Below, in pieces: positions 54,880 through 64,000 of a stretch of 64,000 nt of DNA. The DNA is from Beroe forskalii (Eukaryota; Ctenophora; Nuda; Beroida; Beroidae), in the NCBI GenBank assembly GCA_011033025.1, contig WFMF01000467.1:1-64000 (forward strand), in the 5' to 3' direction. The notes under the pieces were generated by a model, which was given only the letters and a program-made list of their open reading frames with translations, was not told where the DNA came from and searched no databases. The position numbers and the translations under genes are program-made. The first letter of the stretch is position 1, and each line of letters starts with the position of its first letter.

Positions 54880-55165
54880 TTTCGGCAAAACAGATGACAT
54901 GTTTTTAAGGTTCGTATTTGAGCCATCAGTTAGTCACTTGTTGACATCTCCCAGACTCTGTATGCTCATCAGAATTTTCCTCACTTGGCTTTTTACATAT
55001 CCAACTGGTGTTGTTAAGTCAGAATTTTCGCAAGATCCAGGGATCACTACATTAGAAATTTTGTCAGCAGATGGTGCGTTTAGAACATGTGGCATCAAAC
55101 AATTCCAGGTCACAGCTGCCTTATATACAAAATTATTTTGCGATGTCATCAGAGTAGATTGGCAG
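54880..55165 (-). pseudogene. LINE C-terminal fragment
   Basis: The minus-strand frame reads NNFVYKAAVTWNCLMPHVLN, then VVIPGSCENSDLTTPVGYVK and KILMSIQSLGD, with no stop back to about 54870. This type of end (YK.A..WN.L followed by a short charged tail) is found at the C-terminus of several LINE polyproteins. No RT core is present. It is bounded on the right by the GATCAGCGC array. Confidence 0.5.
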
Positions 55166-55182
55166 ATGTTGACTTTGCAATC

Positions 55183-55485
55183 GGCGCCGATCAGCGCTGA
55201 TCAGCGCCGATCCACCGCCGATCGGCGCTGATCAGCGCTGATCAGCGCCGATCAGAAATTTCAAAATTCTCATCGGCGGTCGTCGGCGCTGATCAGCGCC
55301 GATCAGCGCTGATCAGCGCTGATCGGCGATCAATCAGCGCTGATCAGCGCCGATCAGCGCTGATGGCCTAAAATCAGCGCTGATCAGCGCCGACCAAAAC
55401 ACCTGCATAAGAGCCTTTGTAAACGCCATTTTTCCTCATCGGCGCTGATCAGCGCTGATCAGCGCCGATCAGCGCTGATCGCCAA
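55183..55485. repeat. GATCAGCGCTGATCAGCGCC palindromic array
   Basis: Repeats of GATCAGCGCTGATC and GATCAGCGCCGATC occur in five clusters, separated by short AT-rich stretches (about 55255, 55330, 55375, 55400-55435). The unit is itself palindromic (AGCGCT, GATC). Confidence 0.9.
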
Positions 55486-55539
55486 CTTGTTAAATTTGAA
55501 CTGATATGGACATTTGGGCGTGTTAGCCTCAAAAATATA

Positions 55540-56345
55540 ATTCCTGCTGGCCGTGCAGGTGACATTTTACGGCAATTCCTCGCACAGGGCTGTAACATTA
55601 ACATCAACAATCACATCAACAACAACATAAACCAGTTTTACGATACAGTTATGCATTGACGTGACGGTAGAGCCGTTACAGCACAGTTTCATTCCCATGA
55701 CGCGGTTGCACCGTTGCGACACAGTGGCATCGTTGCGGCACAGTAACACCGTTTATACGAAACAGTAACACCTTAACAGCACAGTAAATTAATGTCGTTA
55801 CGACACAATAGCACCCTTACGACACAGTTACGCAGTTACTACACAGTAACGCAGTTACGACGAAGTCACGCAGTTACGATACAATAACAAATAACGCCGT
55901 TACGACAAAGTAACATCGTGACGACACAGTAACCGCACAGTAGCTCACTTACAACACAGTAAGGACGTTACGACAAAGCTGTAACACCATTACGACGCAG
56001 TTACGACACAGTCTGTACGCACTACGCAGTTCCAACACAGTAACACAGTTACGAAAAAAGTCACGCAGTTACGACACAGTCATGCAGTTACGACACAGTA
56101 ACACCGTTACAACACAGTAACGCAGTAACACCATTACGACACAGTAGCACCCTTACGACGCAGTTGTACCGCTACGACGCAGTTATACGCAGTTAAGACA
56201 AAGTCACATTGTCACGACATAGCAATACCGTTACGACACAGTTTCATTGTTAAGTCACAGTAAAACCTTCACAGCACAGTAAGGACGTTACGACACAGTA
56301 ACACCGTCACAACACAGTAAGGACGTTACTACACACCACGGCTGT
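55540..56345 (+). repeat. GTTACGACACAGTAACACC array
   Basis: About 40 degenerate units, 15-20 bases each, are built on TTACGACACAGTAACACCG. The start (GCCGTGCAGGTGACATTTTA, about 55549) and the following CAACAATCACATCAACAACA are mirrored at 28440-28560. Confidence 0.85.
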
Positions 56346-56369
56346 TATACGACACATTCAGGCCGTAAA

Positions 56370-57140
56370 TAAGTGCCTATAGGCGCCGATATTGATCTCT
56401 AGCAATCTGTGTTCTTCCTTATTTTTCGGCGCCTATAGGCGCCGATGAATTTAAAGGCAGTGCTGAATTGGCAAAGACGAGTTTTATTAGCTGAGCTTCG
56501 AGTCAATTATCAGCCAAAGTACTGAATTCATCGTCCTATAGGCGCCTATGAATTAAAAGCAGTCCTAAACTCCTAAATTGGGCTAGAGTTAGGGTTTGGG
56601 TTAGGGTTTGGGTAATGGTTTGGGTTAGGGTTTGGGTTAGGGTTTGGGTTAGGGTTTGGGTTTGGGTTAGGGTTTGGGTTAGGGTTTGGGTTTGAGATTG
56701 TGTTAGGGTTTGGGTTAGGGTTCGGGTTAGGGCTTGGGTTTGGGTTAGGGTTTGGGGGTTAGGGTTTGGGTTACCCAGTTTGGATTAGGCCCAAACCTTT
56801 GGCCTAACCCAAAGCCTAACCCAAAGCCTAACCCAAACCCTAACCCAAACCCAAACCCTAACCCAAACCCTAACCCAAACCCTAACCCAAACCCTAACCC
56901 AAACCCTAACCCAAACCATAACTCAAACCCAAACTCTAACCCAAACCCAAACCCAAACCCTAACCCAGACCCTAACCCAAACCCTAACCCAAACCATAAC
57001 CCAAACCATAACTCAAACCCCAACTCTAGCCCGATTAAGGAGTTTAGGGCTGCCTTAATTCATCGGCGCCTATAGGCGCCGAAAAATAAGGAAGAACACA
57101 AATAGCTAGAGATCAATATCGGCGCCTATAGGCGCGATAC
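56370..57140. repeat. Head-to-head TTAGGGTTTGGG hairpin with GGCGCCTATAGGCGCC borders
   Basis: GGGTTAGGGTTTGGGTTAGG repeats fill 56590-56770 on the plus strand. The complementary orientation (CCCAAACCCTAACCC) fills 56790-57030. Outside lie mirrored flanks, each carrying the 20-bp palindrome TCGGCGCCTATAGGCGCCGA (56429 and 57063) and ATCAATATCGGCGCCTATAG at the outer end. The protein-like (NP)n and (GLGF)n ORFs are artefacts. Confidence 0.9.
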
Positions 57141-57324
57141 TTCAGACTCGTACCGGGCCGTGGATCATGGAAAATATCACGATAGGCGCTTATAGGCGCC
57201 TATAGGCTGGCGTGTTTTTGGGCTGTTTGGTGAAAGGAATATAGGCTTATCACTTCAGTAGTTTCATTCATGTATTTATGAATTCAACTGAATTTATACT
57301 ATGAATTGAAATTTTCCTTGCAAC

Positions 57325-57645
57325 TACAGCCCACCATCACGCCAGCGCTGCGATTAAAGTTCATATCACATCTTTTAATCGCTAAAATTTACAAGGGCGC
57401 TGCGGAACCTACACAATTTCCAATTGTTTTTTGTCATACCATATCATTCTTTTTGTTGAACAAATTCTGCATTACCAATCTCATTCAACATGACTCATGA
57501 TAGTGATTTAAAATTTCCGATGCCGTTTGATCTAAGTCAATACCATAATGCCATATTCCTGTGAAGAGATATTAGCGATAATTGGTGTAATTGGCCAATT
57601 ATCCAATTAAGCGATTTGCAAACGGTTGAAAACGGTTGTTGTCAG
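57325..57645. mobile_element. Remnant of the 629-4860-type foldback
   Basis: CGCTGCGATTAAAGTTCATATC and CAATTTCCAATTGTTTT match the GGATAGCC palindrome arm. TTGGCCAATTATCCAATTAA then GCGATTTGCAAACGG match the outer end of the foldback arm. It interrupts the PLE sequence to its right. Confidence 0.65.
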
Positions 57646-59235
57646 ACATGACTTTCTGATCTATGGCATAGTCAGCCGCCGCATCTGCATAGGAACAAGC
57701 ATGACTAGGGCCCATTGCTGTTCCTTCGATTTGCTTGGTGACTAAGTCACCAAACTGGGCAATGTTTTCTTCAAGGGTTATGGTTAAAGCCTCTATGATT
57801 GATTCTGTCGAGGGAAATGCTTCTGTGCGCTTATTGAGTAAGTCTGTACATGCTTCAATGCCCAGGTCATTTTGAATATTGGGGTACATTGCCTCAATGT
57901 CCCAACTGCAATGAATAATTGAGTGGTCTTTATTACCCTCGTCAGAATTGTAAACAAGAAGCTTTCTGAGGAAATGTGATGAATCTTGAAGTCTGTAAGG
58001 CAATGAATCCATTAGGGGACCTAAGTGAAATTCTAACCATTTAGAAAGATTCTCAGTGGGGGAGCCACAAGCTGAGGTAATCAATCGACCAGGGTAGCCC
58101 TTCTCAGGTTTGTGGGCCTTGTACAACAAATAGTAATAACCACAAGTAGCATTCTCGTTAACAATCCAATCTCTTAAATTATCAGATAAAGACTCTGGAT
58201 ATTCATCCATCCAGTCCTTGATTCTGGCATTGATCTTCACAATCTCAGATGCTGGATCATCAACCACCACATACGTTTGTGGATTGAGGATCTCTTTCTT
58301 CACTCTATTCTCATAATTAACTACATCATCCACCACATAACCTATTCCTTTATCATAGGGTCTCACAATTACATCTTTCCAAGATCTCATATCTTTGAGA
58401 GCTGATCTTTCTTCCTTAGAAAGGTTATCTCCACTGAAAGTTCTTTCTTTGTGGTCTTTAATACCCAGGTCCACCTTGTGGAAGAACAGTTCCAAGGCAT
58501 GATTTTGGTTGAGAGGAGCCATGTACTGAGATTTCTTCTCATTACGTAGGGCCTTTTCTGCAGCAAGGAGTTTCTGCACGTCAGGGTTTATGTCTTCTTC
58601 AGACTCTGGTTCTGGTTCAGGAAGGGAAGTGTGGGCAAAGGAACTTTTTCAGCCTTGCCATATTCATGATGATAAGCCCACCTAAGACGGTTCTTCCACA
58701 TAGTATAGTCCTTTGGAATTCTGCCAGGTCAGGTTTAGAGGTGTAGGGACAAATTTTGGCCCCTTTGGAAAATTCCAAAATGCCCTTCTGTTATGATTTT
58801 AGAGGTAGATAAGTTGATGACAGGAGGGGGAGCTGAGGATGAACCTGGTTGACACAGAACAGCCTCTGGGGTATCACTGTTCTCAGAACGCAGACTTCTC
58901 CTTTTGAGTTTCCTACTAGACTTCCTAGCTGCTTTAGACTTGGCCCTAAACCTCCTATTTTTCTTTCTTAGTCTAGGGTCATAATTTTTCTGAAAAGGGA
59001 TATAGAACTTTCCATGTTCTAGATCACGTTGAAGTTTCTTCTGATGGATCACAATTTGTTTAGATTGCAGAGCTGAGTCCTTTGAAGCAGTGTGAGCAAT
59101 GACAGATTCCAATTCCTTGGCACTCAATCTTTGCTTTAAGGTCTCATCTAAGCGGAAAATTTTCTGACGTAGTCTTTCAATGGTTACATTCAGATGTGTC
59201 CGGATAACATCTGAAGACCTAGATGCAGCATAGTG
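57646..59235 (-). pseudogene. Penelope-like retroelement RT, truncated and frameshifted
   Basis: PLEs copy themselves by reverse transcription. Reading from 59235 down, an N-terminal basic region (with TIERLRQKIFRLDETLKQRL and KNRRFRAKSKAARKSSRKLK) breaks by frameshift near 58740. Remnants continue, and a 326-codon frame opens at 58579. It holds YKAHKPEKGYPGRLITSACG (153-172), SWDIEAMYPN (225-234, motif A with its Asp) and GTAMGPSHACSYAD (286-299, motif B region). PLE sequence stops after about residue 312, where the 57.3-57.6 kb foldback remnant begins. The YxDD motif, thumb and GIY-YIG endonuclease are therefore missing, and the last 14 residues of the frame are foreign. Confidence 0.85.
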
Positions 59236-59244
59236 AAAGAATTT

Positions 59245-59410
59245 TTGACAATTATCTATATATATATAAACTTTACAACACTACTTTACAACACTACTTT
59301 ATACAATCAAATTTGAGCACTATGATCCTTAGAAGATGTAATTTATCGACATTCCAGATCAGTTAATTGCTGTTTCATTCGAGTCTTGATGAAATTTTGA
59401 AATATATATA
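59245..59410 (-). repeat. PLE-associated terminal sequence
   Basis: The blocks ACTTTATACAATCAAATTTG, GATCCTTAGAAGATGTAATT and CAGATCAGTTAA occur in reverse complement at 2890-2965. A short hairpin (TTTCAT...GATGAAA) lies near 59377-59398 and recurs at about 2757-2776 and 59805. It sits directly 5' of the PLE coding remnant, consistent with a PLE terminal repeat. Confidence 0.55.
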
Positions 59411-59884
59411 TTTTTTCTTAACTTTCTTTAACACAATGATACGAAATGAATGTTGCTAACGTCTCGTAATCTTTAAAAGCATTGTATCATAAACTCTGAA
59501 ACACATAAAATTGCCTGGGTTAGTTTCATAAGAATATAATAACCTGGACATGCTTTGAAAAATCCAAAAAGATGAAAGCAATTATGCGCTGAAAAATAAA
59601 CAGTTATCTGTTCAAGATGGAAAAAATTCCTGAATTTCAATCAATTATCAAATCTTTGAATCAGATTATCAATCAATAGAATATCGCAGATAAATTTATT
59701 AACAATCAATGAATAAATCAATGTTATCCTTTATTCTGAAAGAAATTGTAACAAAAAACGGAAAAAATCAATTAATTAATTAATATATATATAGTTTAAA
59801 TTTCATCAGTACTCAAATAAAACAACATTTAAGATGTATATATATACTTTCAGAAAGGCTAAGACTTTGGGGGATTCACTGGTA
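59411..59884. other. No gene; 5' flank of the 520-codon ORF
   Basis: This is very AT-rich, with TA runs at about 59404, 59780 and 59840 and another hairpin motif (TTTCATCAGTACTCAAAT). Acceptor-like TTTCAG (about 59854) and TTTTAG (about 59960) could define 5' UTR exons. Confidence 0.4.
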
Positions 59885-59907
59885 CACTCCCGATATTCTC
59901 GGGAGTG
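59885..59907. promoter_or_regulatory. Palindrome upstream of the 520-codon ORF
   Basis: The inverted repeat CACTCCCGA / TCGGGAGTG has a 5-base spacer and lies 73 bases before the start codon. It could be a protein-binding site or part of an element terminus. Nothing shows which. Confidence 0.35.
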
Positions 59908-59980
59908 AGTTTATGTAACTTTGCTTGTCATAATAACTCCAAATTTCCCCAAATTTTAGCTATCTTACTAAAAAATCAAG

Positions 59981-61543
59981 ATGAATGGCTATGGTCAAAT
60001 AAGTGGATTTCAACCTGCCCCCTACGCTTCATACCAAAGAGTGTGCCCTGCCCATGACTCCACTCCAGACCTTGATATGTATCAGGTGACTTTGCTGACT
60101 CGTAAACCTATCTTTGTGGAAGACAACTTGGGAGACATCCTAAACAAACTCTGTGGCGAGGAGGTACTTTTGTCATTGAAGAGCAATCGACGGTCTGGAT
60201 TAGCCAGAGAAGTCCCTGATACACACTTGATCCTTACTTACCATCCCGTAATGATCTCCACCTTGTTGACTCCAGGACTCAAGGAGAAGATATGCAGCAT
60301 GGCTACAGCAAAGGGGTATCCCTGCCTACCTGATGACTCTGGCCCAGAGCTGGTTCGCGCAACTCGTCATATCCCTACATTCAAATTCCGCGAAATTCTA
60401 TCTGACCTCTCCCGTTTCATGAGGGCCATTACCCTCACGAACTACGGGATGAAGGTGCCCCTAGGCGAGTCAGTAATATATCAGTATTCTTCTCACCTTG
60501 AGCGCAACGCCATACCTCCTGGATACCCACCTAACTCATTCGACATCTCCTTCACCTGCCACAGTTTGGATCTCTTCACCATCCGCCTGCGTGACAACCT
60601 TCAAGGATTGATACAGCGATATGTCCTCTTCTCACCCCTGGATTTCAGACCTAATCCAGCCTACAACATTGGTGGCTCCTACAAGCGTGTCCTAGTTACA
60701 AATCCTAACCGATCTGAACGAAAAGTCATCTCTATCAACACTTACATGCCCCTTCACCACTACTTCATCCAGTCTGTTAGCAAGGGACAACGTGGAGCAC
60801 CTTCTGATATGCGCACTGGCCAGAATCGCCTGCAGACCTTCAGCAGAATCTGCACTGACCTCCAGAATTTTCCTCCTAATCTACTGGGCGGACTAAGGCA
60901 CGAATGCCGCGTGCAGGCAACTACTCCTGAGGAAGCTCTACAACTGGTCTGGGCATCTGAGCCTTGGAATCTCCAACGTCTCCAACATGAAATCTTCTCC
61001 ATGTCTGTGGCCGAATACCTTGTTGCAGTCCCGCAACTTCTTGTCACAGCAAAAAATAAGCTCAACCACCTTGGCTTCACCCTATCCCATGTTCCTCCAC
61101 CCGATGGAGCCACGTCAACCATCACCCAAGCACAAAAGAACATCTTCGGAGACCTACGGAGGATGTTTGGGGAATCCAACATTCCTACATTTTGCACAGA
61201 CCCTATTGATCCGAATGCCTGGTGGAGACAAAGCCCCTTGATTGCCAACTGGATTGCCCTACCTGATGTCATTGTGCCTCCTACTGACGACCTCAGACTT
61301 CCAGCTCCTCCAGTCCTTCCAAGTGTCCAAGATGAGGCCTTCAATAACTGTCTTTTGAGCGCGATCACCTCCTCCCTCCACTTTGCCCAAAACCGCATTA
61401 GGATGCGAGTGGCTTGGTCTCAAGTCCTCTCCAGGGTGAGTCAGCACTACCCTGGCTTTACTAAAGACCAGATCAAGAACAGGGCATACTGGATGAGGAG
61501 GAGGGGTCTCTTCGTGAACTGGACTGTGATAAGACAATATTGA
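59981..61543 (+). CDS. Unknown 520-residue protein with Myb/SANT-like C-terminus
   Basis: This is a single intact, intronless frame from ATG (purine at -3, context AAG before it) to TGA. It has balanced codon use and no low-complexity sequence, so it is very likely a real gene. The N-terminus (MNGYGQISGFQPAPYASYQR) is Gly/Pro/Tyr-containing. The middle (about 45-450) is globular in composition, with several Trp and Pro but no motif I can assign. The last 45 residues include AWSQVLSRVSQHYPGFTKDQ, then IKNRAYWMRRRG (478-509), which has the Trp-Trp spacing and IKNR...R pattern of a Myb/SANT-type helix-turn-helix. No signal peptide or membrane segment was seen. It lies between a PLE remnant and a TTAA MITE, so a transposon-encoded DNA-binding protein is as possible as a host gene. 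Confidence 0.7.
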   Translation: MNGYGQISGFQPAPYASYQRVCPAHDSTPDLDMYQVTLLTRKPIFVEDNLGDILNKLCGEEVLLSLKSNRRSGLAREVPDTHLILTYHPVMISTLLTPGLKEKICSMATAKGYPCLPDDSGPELVRATRHIPTFKFREILSDLSRFMRAITLTNYGMKVPLGESVIYQYSSHLERNAIPPGYPPNSFDISFTCHSLDLFTIRLRDNLQGLIQRYVLFSPLDFRPNPAYNIGGSYKRVLVTNPNRSERKVISINTYMPLHHYFIQSVSKGQRGAPSDMRTGQNRLQTFSRICTDLQNFPPNLLGGLRHECRVQATTPEEALQLVWASEPWNLQRLQHEIFSMSVAEYLVAVPQLLVTAKNKLNHLGFTLSHVPPPDGATSTITQAQKNIFGDLRRMFGESNIPTFCTDPIDPNAWWRQSPLIANWIALPDVIVPPTDDLRLPAPPVLPSVQDEAFNNCLLSAITSSLHFAQNRIRMRVAWSQVLSRVSQHYPGFTKDQIKNRAYWMRRRGLFVNWTVIRQY

Positions 61544-61583
61544 TGATAGTTGGTTTGTAAATTATAGGGATTTTGTTTCTTAA

Positions 61584-62220
61584 GGGGGCAGGGGGGTCAT
61601 CGGGGTGTCAATGGCCAAAATGGAGTTTTTGGCTAGAAATGATAGAGGAGCATCGTATCTCCCAGAAAAGCTTTACAGAATGCAAAAATCTTTTTCCGAG
61701 CCTGAGTTATGCGATTTTGAAAATCGGAATTTGCCTGTAATTACAGTTTGCGTGCAAATTTCTATTGCAATTTGCCAAAAATGATCTTAAAAATCTATCT
61801 CCTCCTACATTTTTTGGAGAATCGTCCTGAAACTGTCCAGATATGTTCTAGGGATTAAAATGAAGAGATTAGTTTAGTAGATTTTTGATTTAAACCGAAA
61901 ATATTCAATTTTTAAATTTCGAGGTGCCGAATTTTGATGATTTTTGGCGAGTTAGAAATTTCAAAATCGAATATTTTCGGTTTAAAGGCCTAAATCAAAA
62001 ATCTACCAATCAAATCTCTTCATTTTAATCCCTAGAACATACCTGGAAAGTTTCAGGACGATTCTCCAAAAAATGTAGGAGGAGATTTTTAAGATCATTT
62101 TCGGCAAATCGTGATTGAAATTTGCTCGCATACTGTAATTACAGGCAAATTCTGATTTTCAAATTCTGATTTTCAAAAACGTGTTTTCCAAAAAATTTGG
62201 CTTGAACCCCCCCCCCCCCC
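61584..62220. mobile_element. TTAA-target MITE, copy C
   Basis: TTAA at 61580-61583 is followed by GGGGGCAGGGGGGTCATCGG. The arms are mirrored around about 61930 (TTTTCGGTTTAAAGGCCTAA and relatives). The right end is decayed: it ends in a long C run and CTAA in place of TTAA. It is related to copy A. It starts 37 bases after the stop of the 520-codon ORF. Confidence 0.75.
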
Positions 62221-63486
62221 TAATTATGAAGATTTCTTTGTTTTGCGATAAAGCTGGATATCACATTTAACTTCGAGTTCGATAGGTTGCTTTTAGAACT
62301 CGATATTTAGCTTTAAAACGAGTTTTAGGGTGATCAGCCGAATAATGTTGTCATTAGAGGTCTCTGGATATTGAACTACATACTGCTTGAAATTATGTTT
62401 ATAGGATGGTGAATGAATAAGGGTTTCTCCATGTCTCGCATGGGAAATATACGCAGCACTCATAAAGCATTCGATTCACATGGACGTTTTGTAGAAATAA
62501 GGGGTTTGAATCAAATTGATTTTTAAACGCAATTTTCGAATGATTACATTGAAAAAGTTCAAATAGGTACGATAAATACATGTGAAATTGAACCCAGTTG
62601 CTGTATTTCTGCACATGAGTTCACATGGGCGATTTGTAGAAATTAGGGAATATGAAGAAACTGATATTTACATGTGATTTTCGACTTGATTACATTGAAA
62701 TTAGTCATCCTGGGTCCAATCCCCCCAGAAGTTCTCAACTGCCACCTTGCCAAAAACTTCCCCCTTAAATTTTCAAAATCTCCTATCCCCTTTTTAGCAC
62801 CCCACCCCTGAATTTCAAAAATTCGACCAACCCCCCACCAAAAACTTCGAAAATTTTTCTAAGATATCTTCATTGAACTTTTTACAAAAGAATTAACCCA
62901 AAGTAGAAACTTATTTCTACCCTGAGTTATGGGATTTTAAAAATCGGAATTTGCCTGTAATTACAGTATGCTCGCAAATTTCTATCGCGATTTGCCAAAA
63001 ATGACCTTAAAAATCTACCTCCTCCTACATTTTTTAGAGAATCGTCCTGAAACTTTCAAAATATGTTCTAAGGATTAAAATGATTTGTTTGAAAACCCCG
63101 AAGGGCACCACAAAGGGCTTCTAAATATAGTTAAAAATTAACATCAATCTTCACTTTGTATACATCAATCTTAAGTATATAATCCTATCAAAGTCGATGC
63201 TGGGATAATTCCGGCAATGAAAAAGTGTCTGTAGGCCACATCAAAATAAAACCAAATGAAATCAAAACCGCGAAAACTTATCAGTTTTGTGTGGGAAATA
63301 ATTGTCAAAAACTGCTCGATCAGTGATGAAACAAAACACACAATCGACATACACGGAATATTCAACTTGGGCTATACAATACTTTCATATTAATTGCATT
63401 TTTCATACATGTTTGTAATTTAAAGAGCCTTAATAATGTAATTATGTAATTATAATCACAAAGAGAAATAAATTATATGATAACAT
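62221..63486. other. No gene; diverged duplication and a TTAA-element fragment
   Basis: Two diverged direct units occur at about 62470-62560 and 62610-62700 (TTCACATGGACGTTTTGTAG / TTCACATGGGCGATTTGTAG; both with GATTACATTGAAA). A fragment of a TTAA element lies at about 62930-63080 (AATTTGCCTGTAATTACAGT). The rest, up to the LINE ORF1 stop, is AT-rich and unremarkable. Confidence 0.5.
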
Positions 63487-64000
63487 CTACTCCTTATCAG
63501 CGCTCAATACGTGGCCTCCTTTAATGAAATGTAACTTGTTTGGTTCAGCAATTCGTTTTGATTTCAGCTGATTGACTAAATTGCGGTGCACTTCACGTTC
63601 CTCTAAAGTCCTATCCGGCAAATGAAAACTTGTTTGTACTCCTCCGAATCCCTCAACATCCTGGCTTTTTTGAAAATCTGCATAACAAAGTCCGAGCAGG
63701 AGAGAGCTACTTTAACCGGACGTGGAGTTTGCTTCTTACCCTTCATTCCGATCCTGCATGCTTCAAACTTCGGCTTCTCTCCGACATTATTCAGAACATC
63801 ACTGACTCTCTCGTTGATATTCTCCTCGGATTCCTCTGCGAGGCCGAATATCACTACATTCCGACTACGGTCCTCCTCTGCAACCACGTTCTTCACCACT
63901 TATTTCAGAATTCTTTGGTCCAATACACTTCCATCAGTCCTTGAGCTTTGCACCGTCTCACTGTAAGACTTTAACTGTGTCTCAACTCTGTCTCCAACTG
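63487..64000 (-). pseudogene. LINE ORF1-type protein, fourth copy, runs off the window
   Basis: Read from 64000 down: TQLKSYSETVQ, an in-frame TAA near 63901, EEDRSRNVVIFGLAEE, CRIGMKG, PRPVKVALSCS, and a frameshift near 63605 in the VFI...PDRT segment. It continues with PDRTLEEREVHRNLV and LHFIKGGHVL to TAG at 63487-63489. Order and motifs match the other three copies. The N-terminal helical part lies outside the window. Confidence 0.75.

Noticed and set aside
56745-57075. (NP)n and (GLGF)n repetitive proteins
   Set aside because: They are translations of the TTAGGG/TTTGGG hairpin.
60760-61398. Minus-strand 212-codon ORF inside the 520-codon gene
   Set aside because: It is fully contained in the opposite strand of a better-supported frame and shows no recognisable motif.

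Overview
The window looks like nuclear DNA of an invertebrate animal. It is AT-rich by eye, has spliceosomal-type exon borders, a KMT5A-type SET gene and TTAGGG-like repeats. It also holds a typical metazoan mixture of hAT, pogo/Tigger, TTAA-target, Penelope-like (PLE), LINE and Ty3/gypsy sequences. No bacterial gene organisation, rRNA, tRNA or CRISPR array was seen. The species cannot be named from the sequence.

Coding content is sparse. Three loci look intact or host-like. (1) A 236-residue SET-domain lysine methyltransferase lies on the minus strand (10839-11549), with a broken partial duplicate beside it. (2) A multi-exon Gln/Pro-rich gene (exons at 48883-48943, 49690-50390, about 50859-50930 and 51094-51840, plus strand) ends in a UBZ-like C2H2 finger and a PIP-like tail. 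(3) An intact intronless 520-residue ORF of unknown function (59981-61543, plus strand) has a Myb/SANT-like C-terminus. Everything else that codes is transposon debris: a frameshifted pogo/Tigger transposase, four LINE ORF1-type coiled-coil/RRM proteins broken by stops or frameshifts, two LINE RT tails, a gypsy RT fragment, a PLE RT cut off before its catalytic YxDD region, and PLE-like RT snippets carried inside two hAT elements.

The dominant architecture is nested foldback DNA. From left to right: inverted copies of one repeat at 1-640 and 9262-9777 enclose a 4.2-kb foldback with 142-bp tandem-repeat arms, a pogo element and a hAT element. The SET locus follows. Next is a 3.1-kb foldback whose arms are a 20-bp satellite (11926-15047). 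Then comes a very large inverted structure: a 526-bp MITE, a spacer, a 44-bp satellite and a 266-bp flank at 15182-19523 are mirrored at 41187-44160 around a 21.7-kb core. The core carries a LINE ORF1, several MITEs, a hAT element with a perfect 8-bp target duplication, a 2.8-kb element with a 10-bp duplication that contains a 1.55-kb foldback with its own 8-bp duplication and a 9-bp satellite, a 21-bp minisatellite, and another foldback with a TTAA element inside one arm. Right of the large structure are another LINE ORF1, several tandem arrays, the Gln-rich gene, a GATCAGCGC array, a CAGTAAC-type array, a head-to-head TTAGGG/TTTGGG hairpin, the PLE remnant, the 520-residue ORF and a last LINE ORF1 running off the end.

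Several insertions are supported by target-site duplications and by empty or differently occupied homologous sites elsewhere in the window, so the order of many nesting events can be read directly. The least explained items are the satellite-armed foldbacks as a class, the giant 29-kb inverted structure, and the 520-residue ORF.
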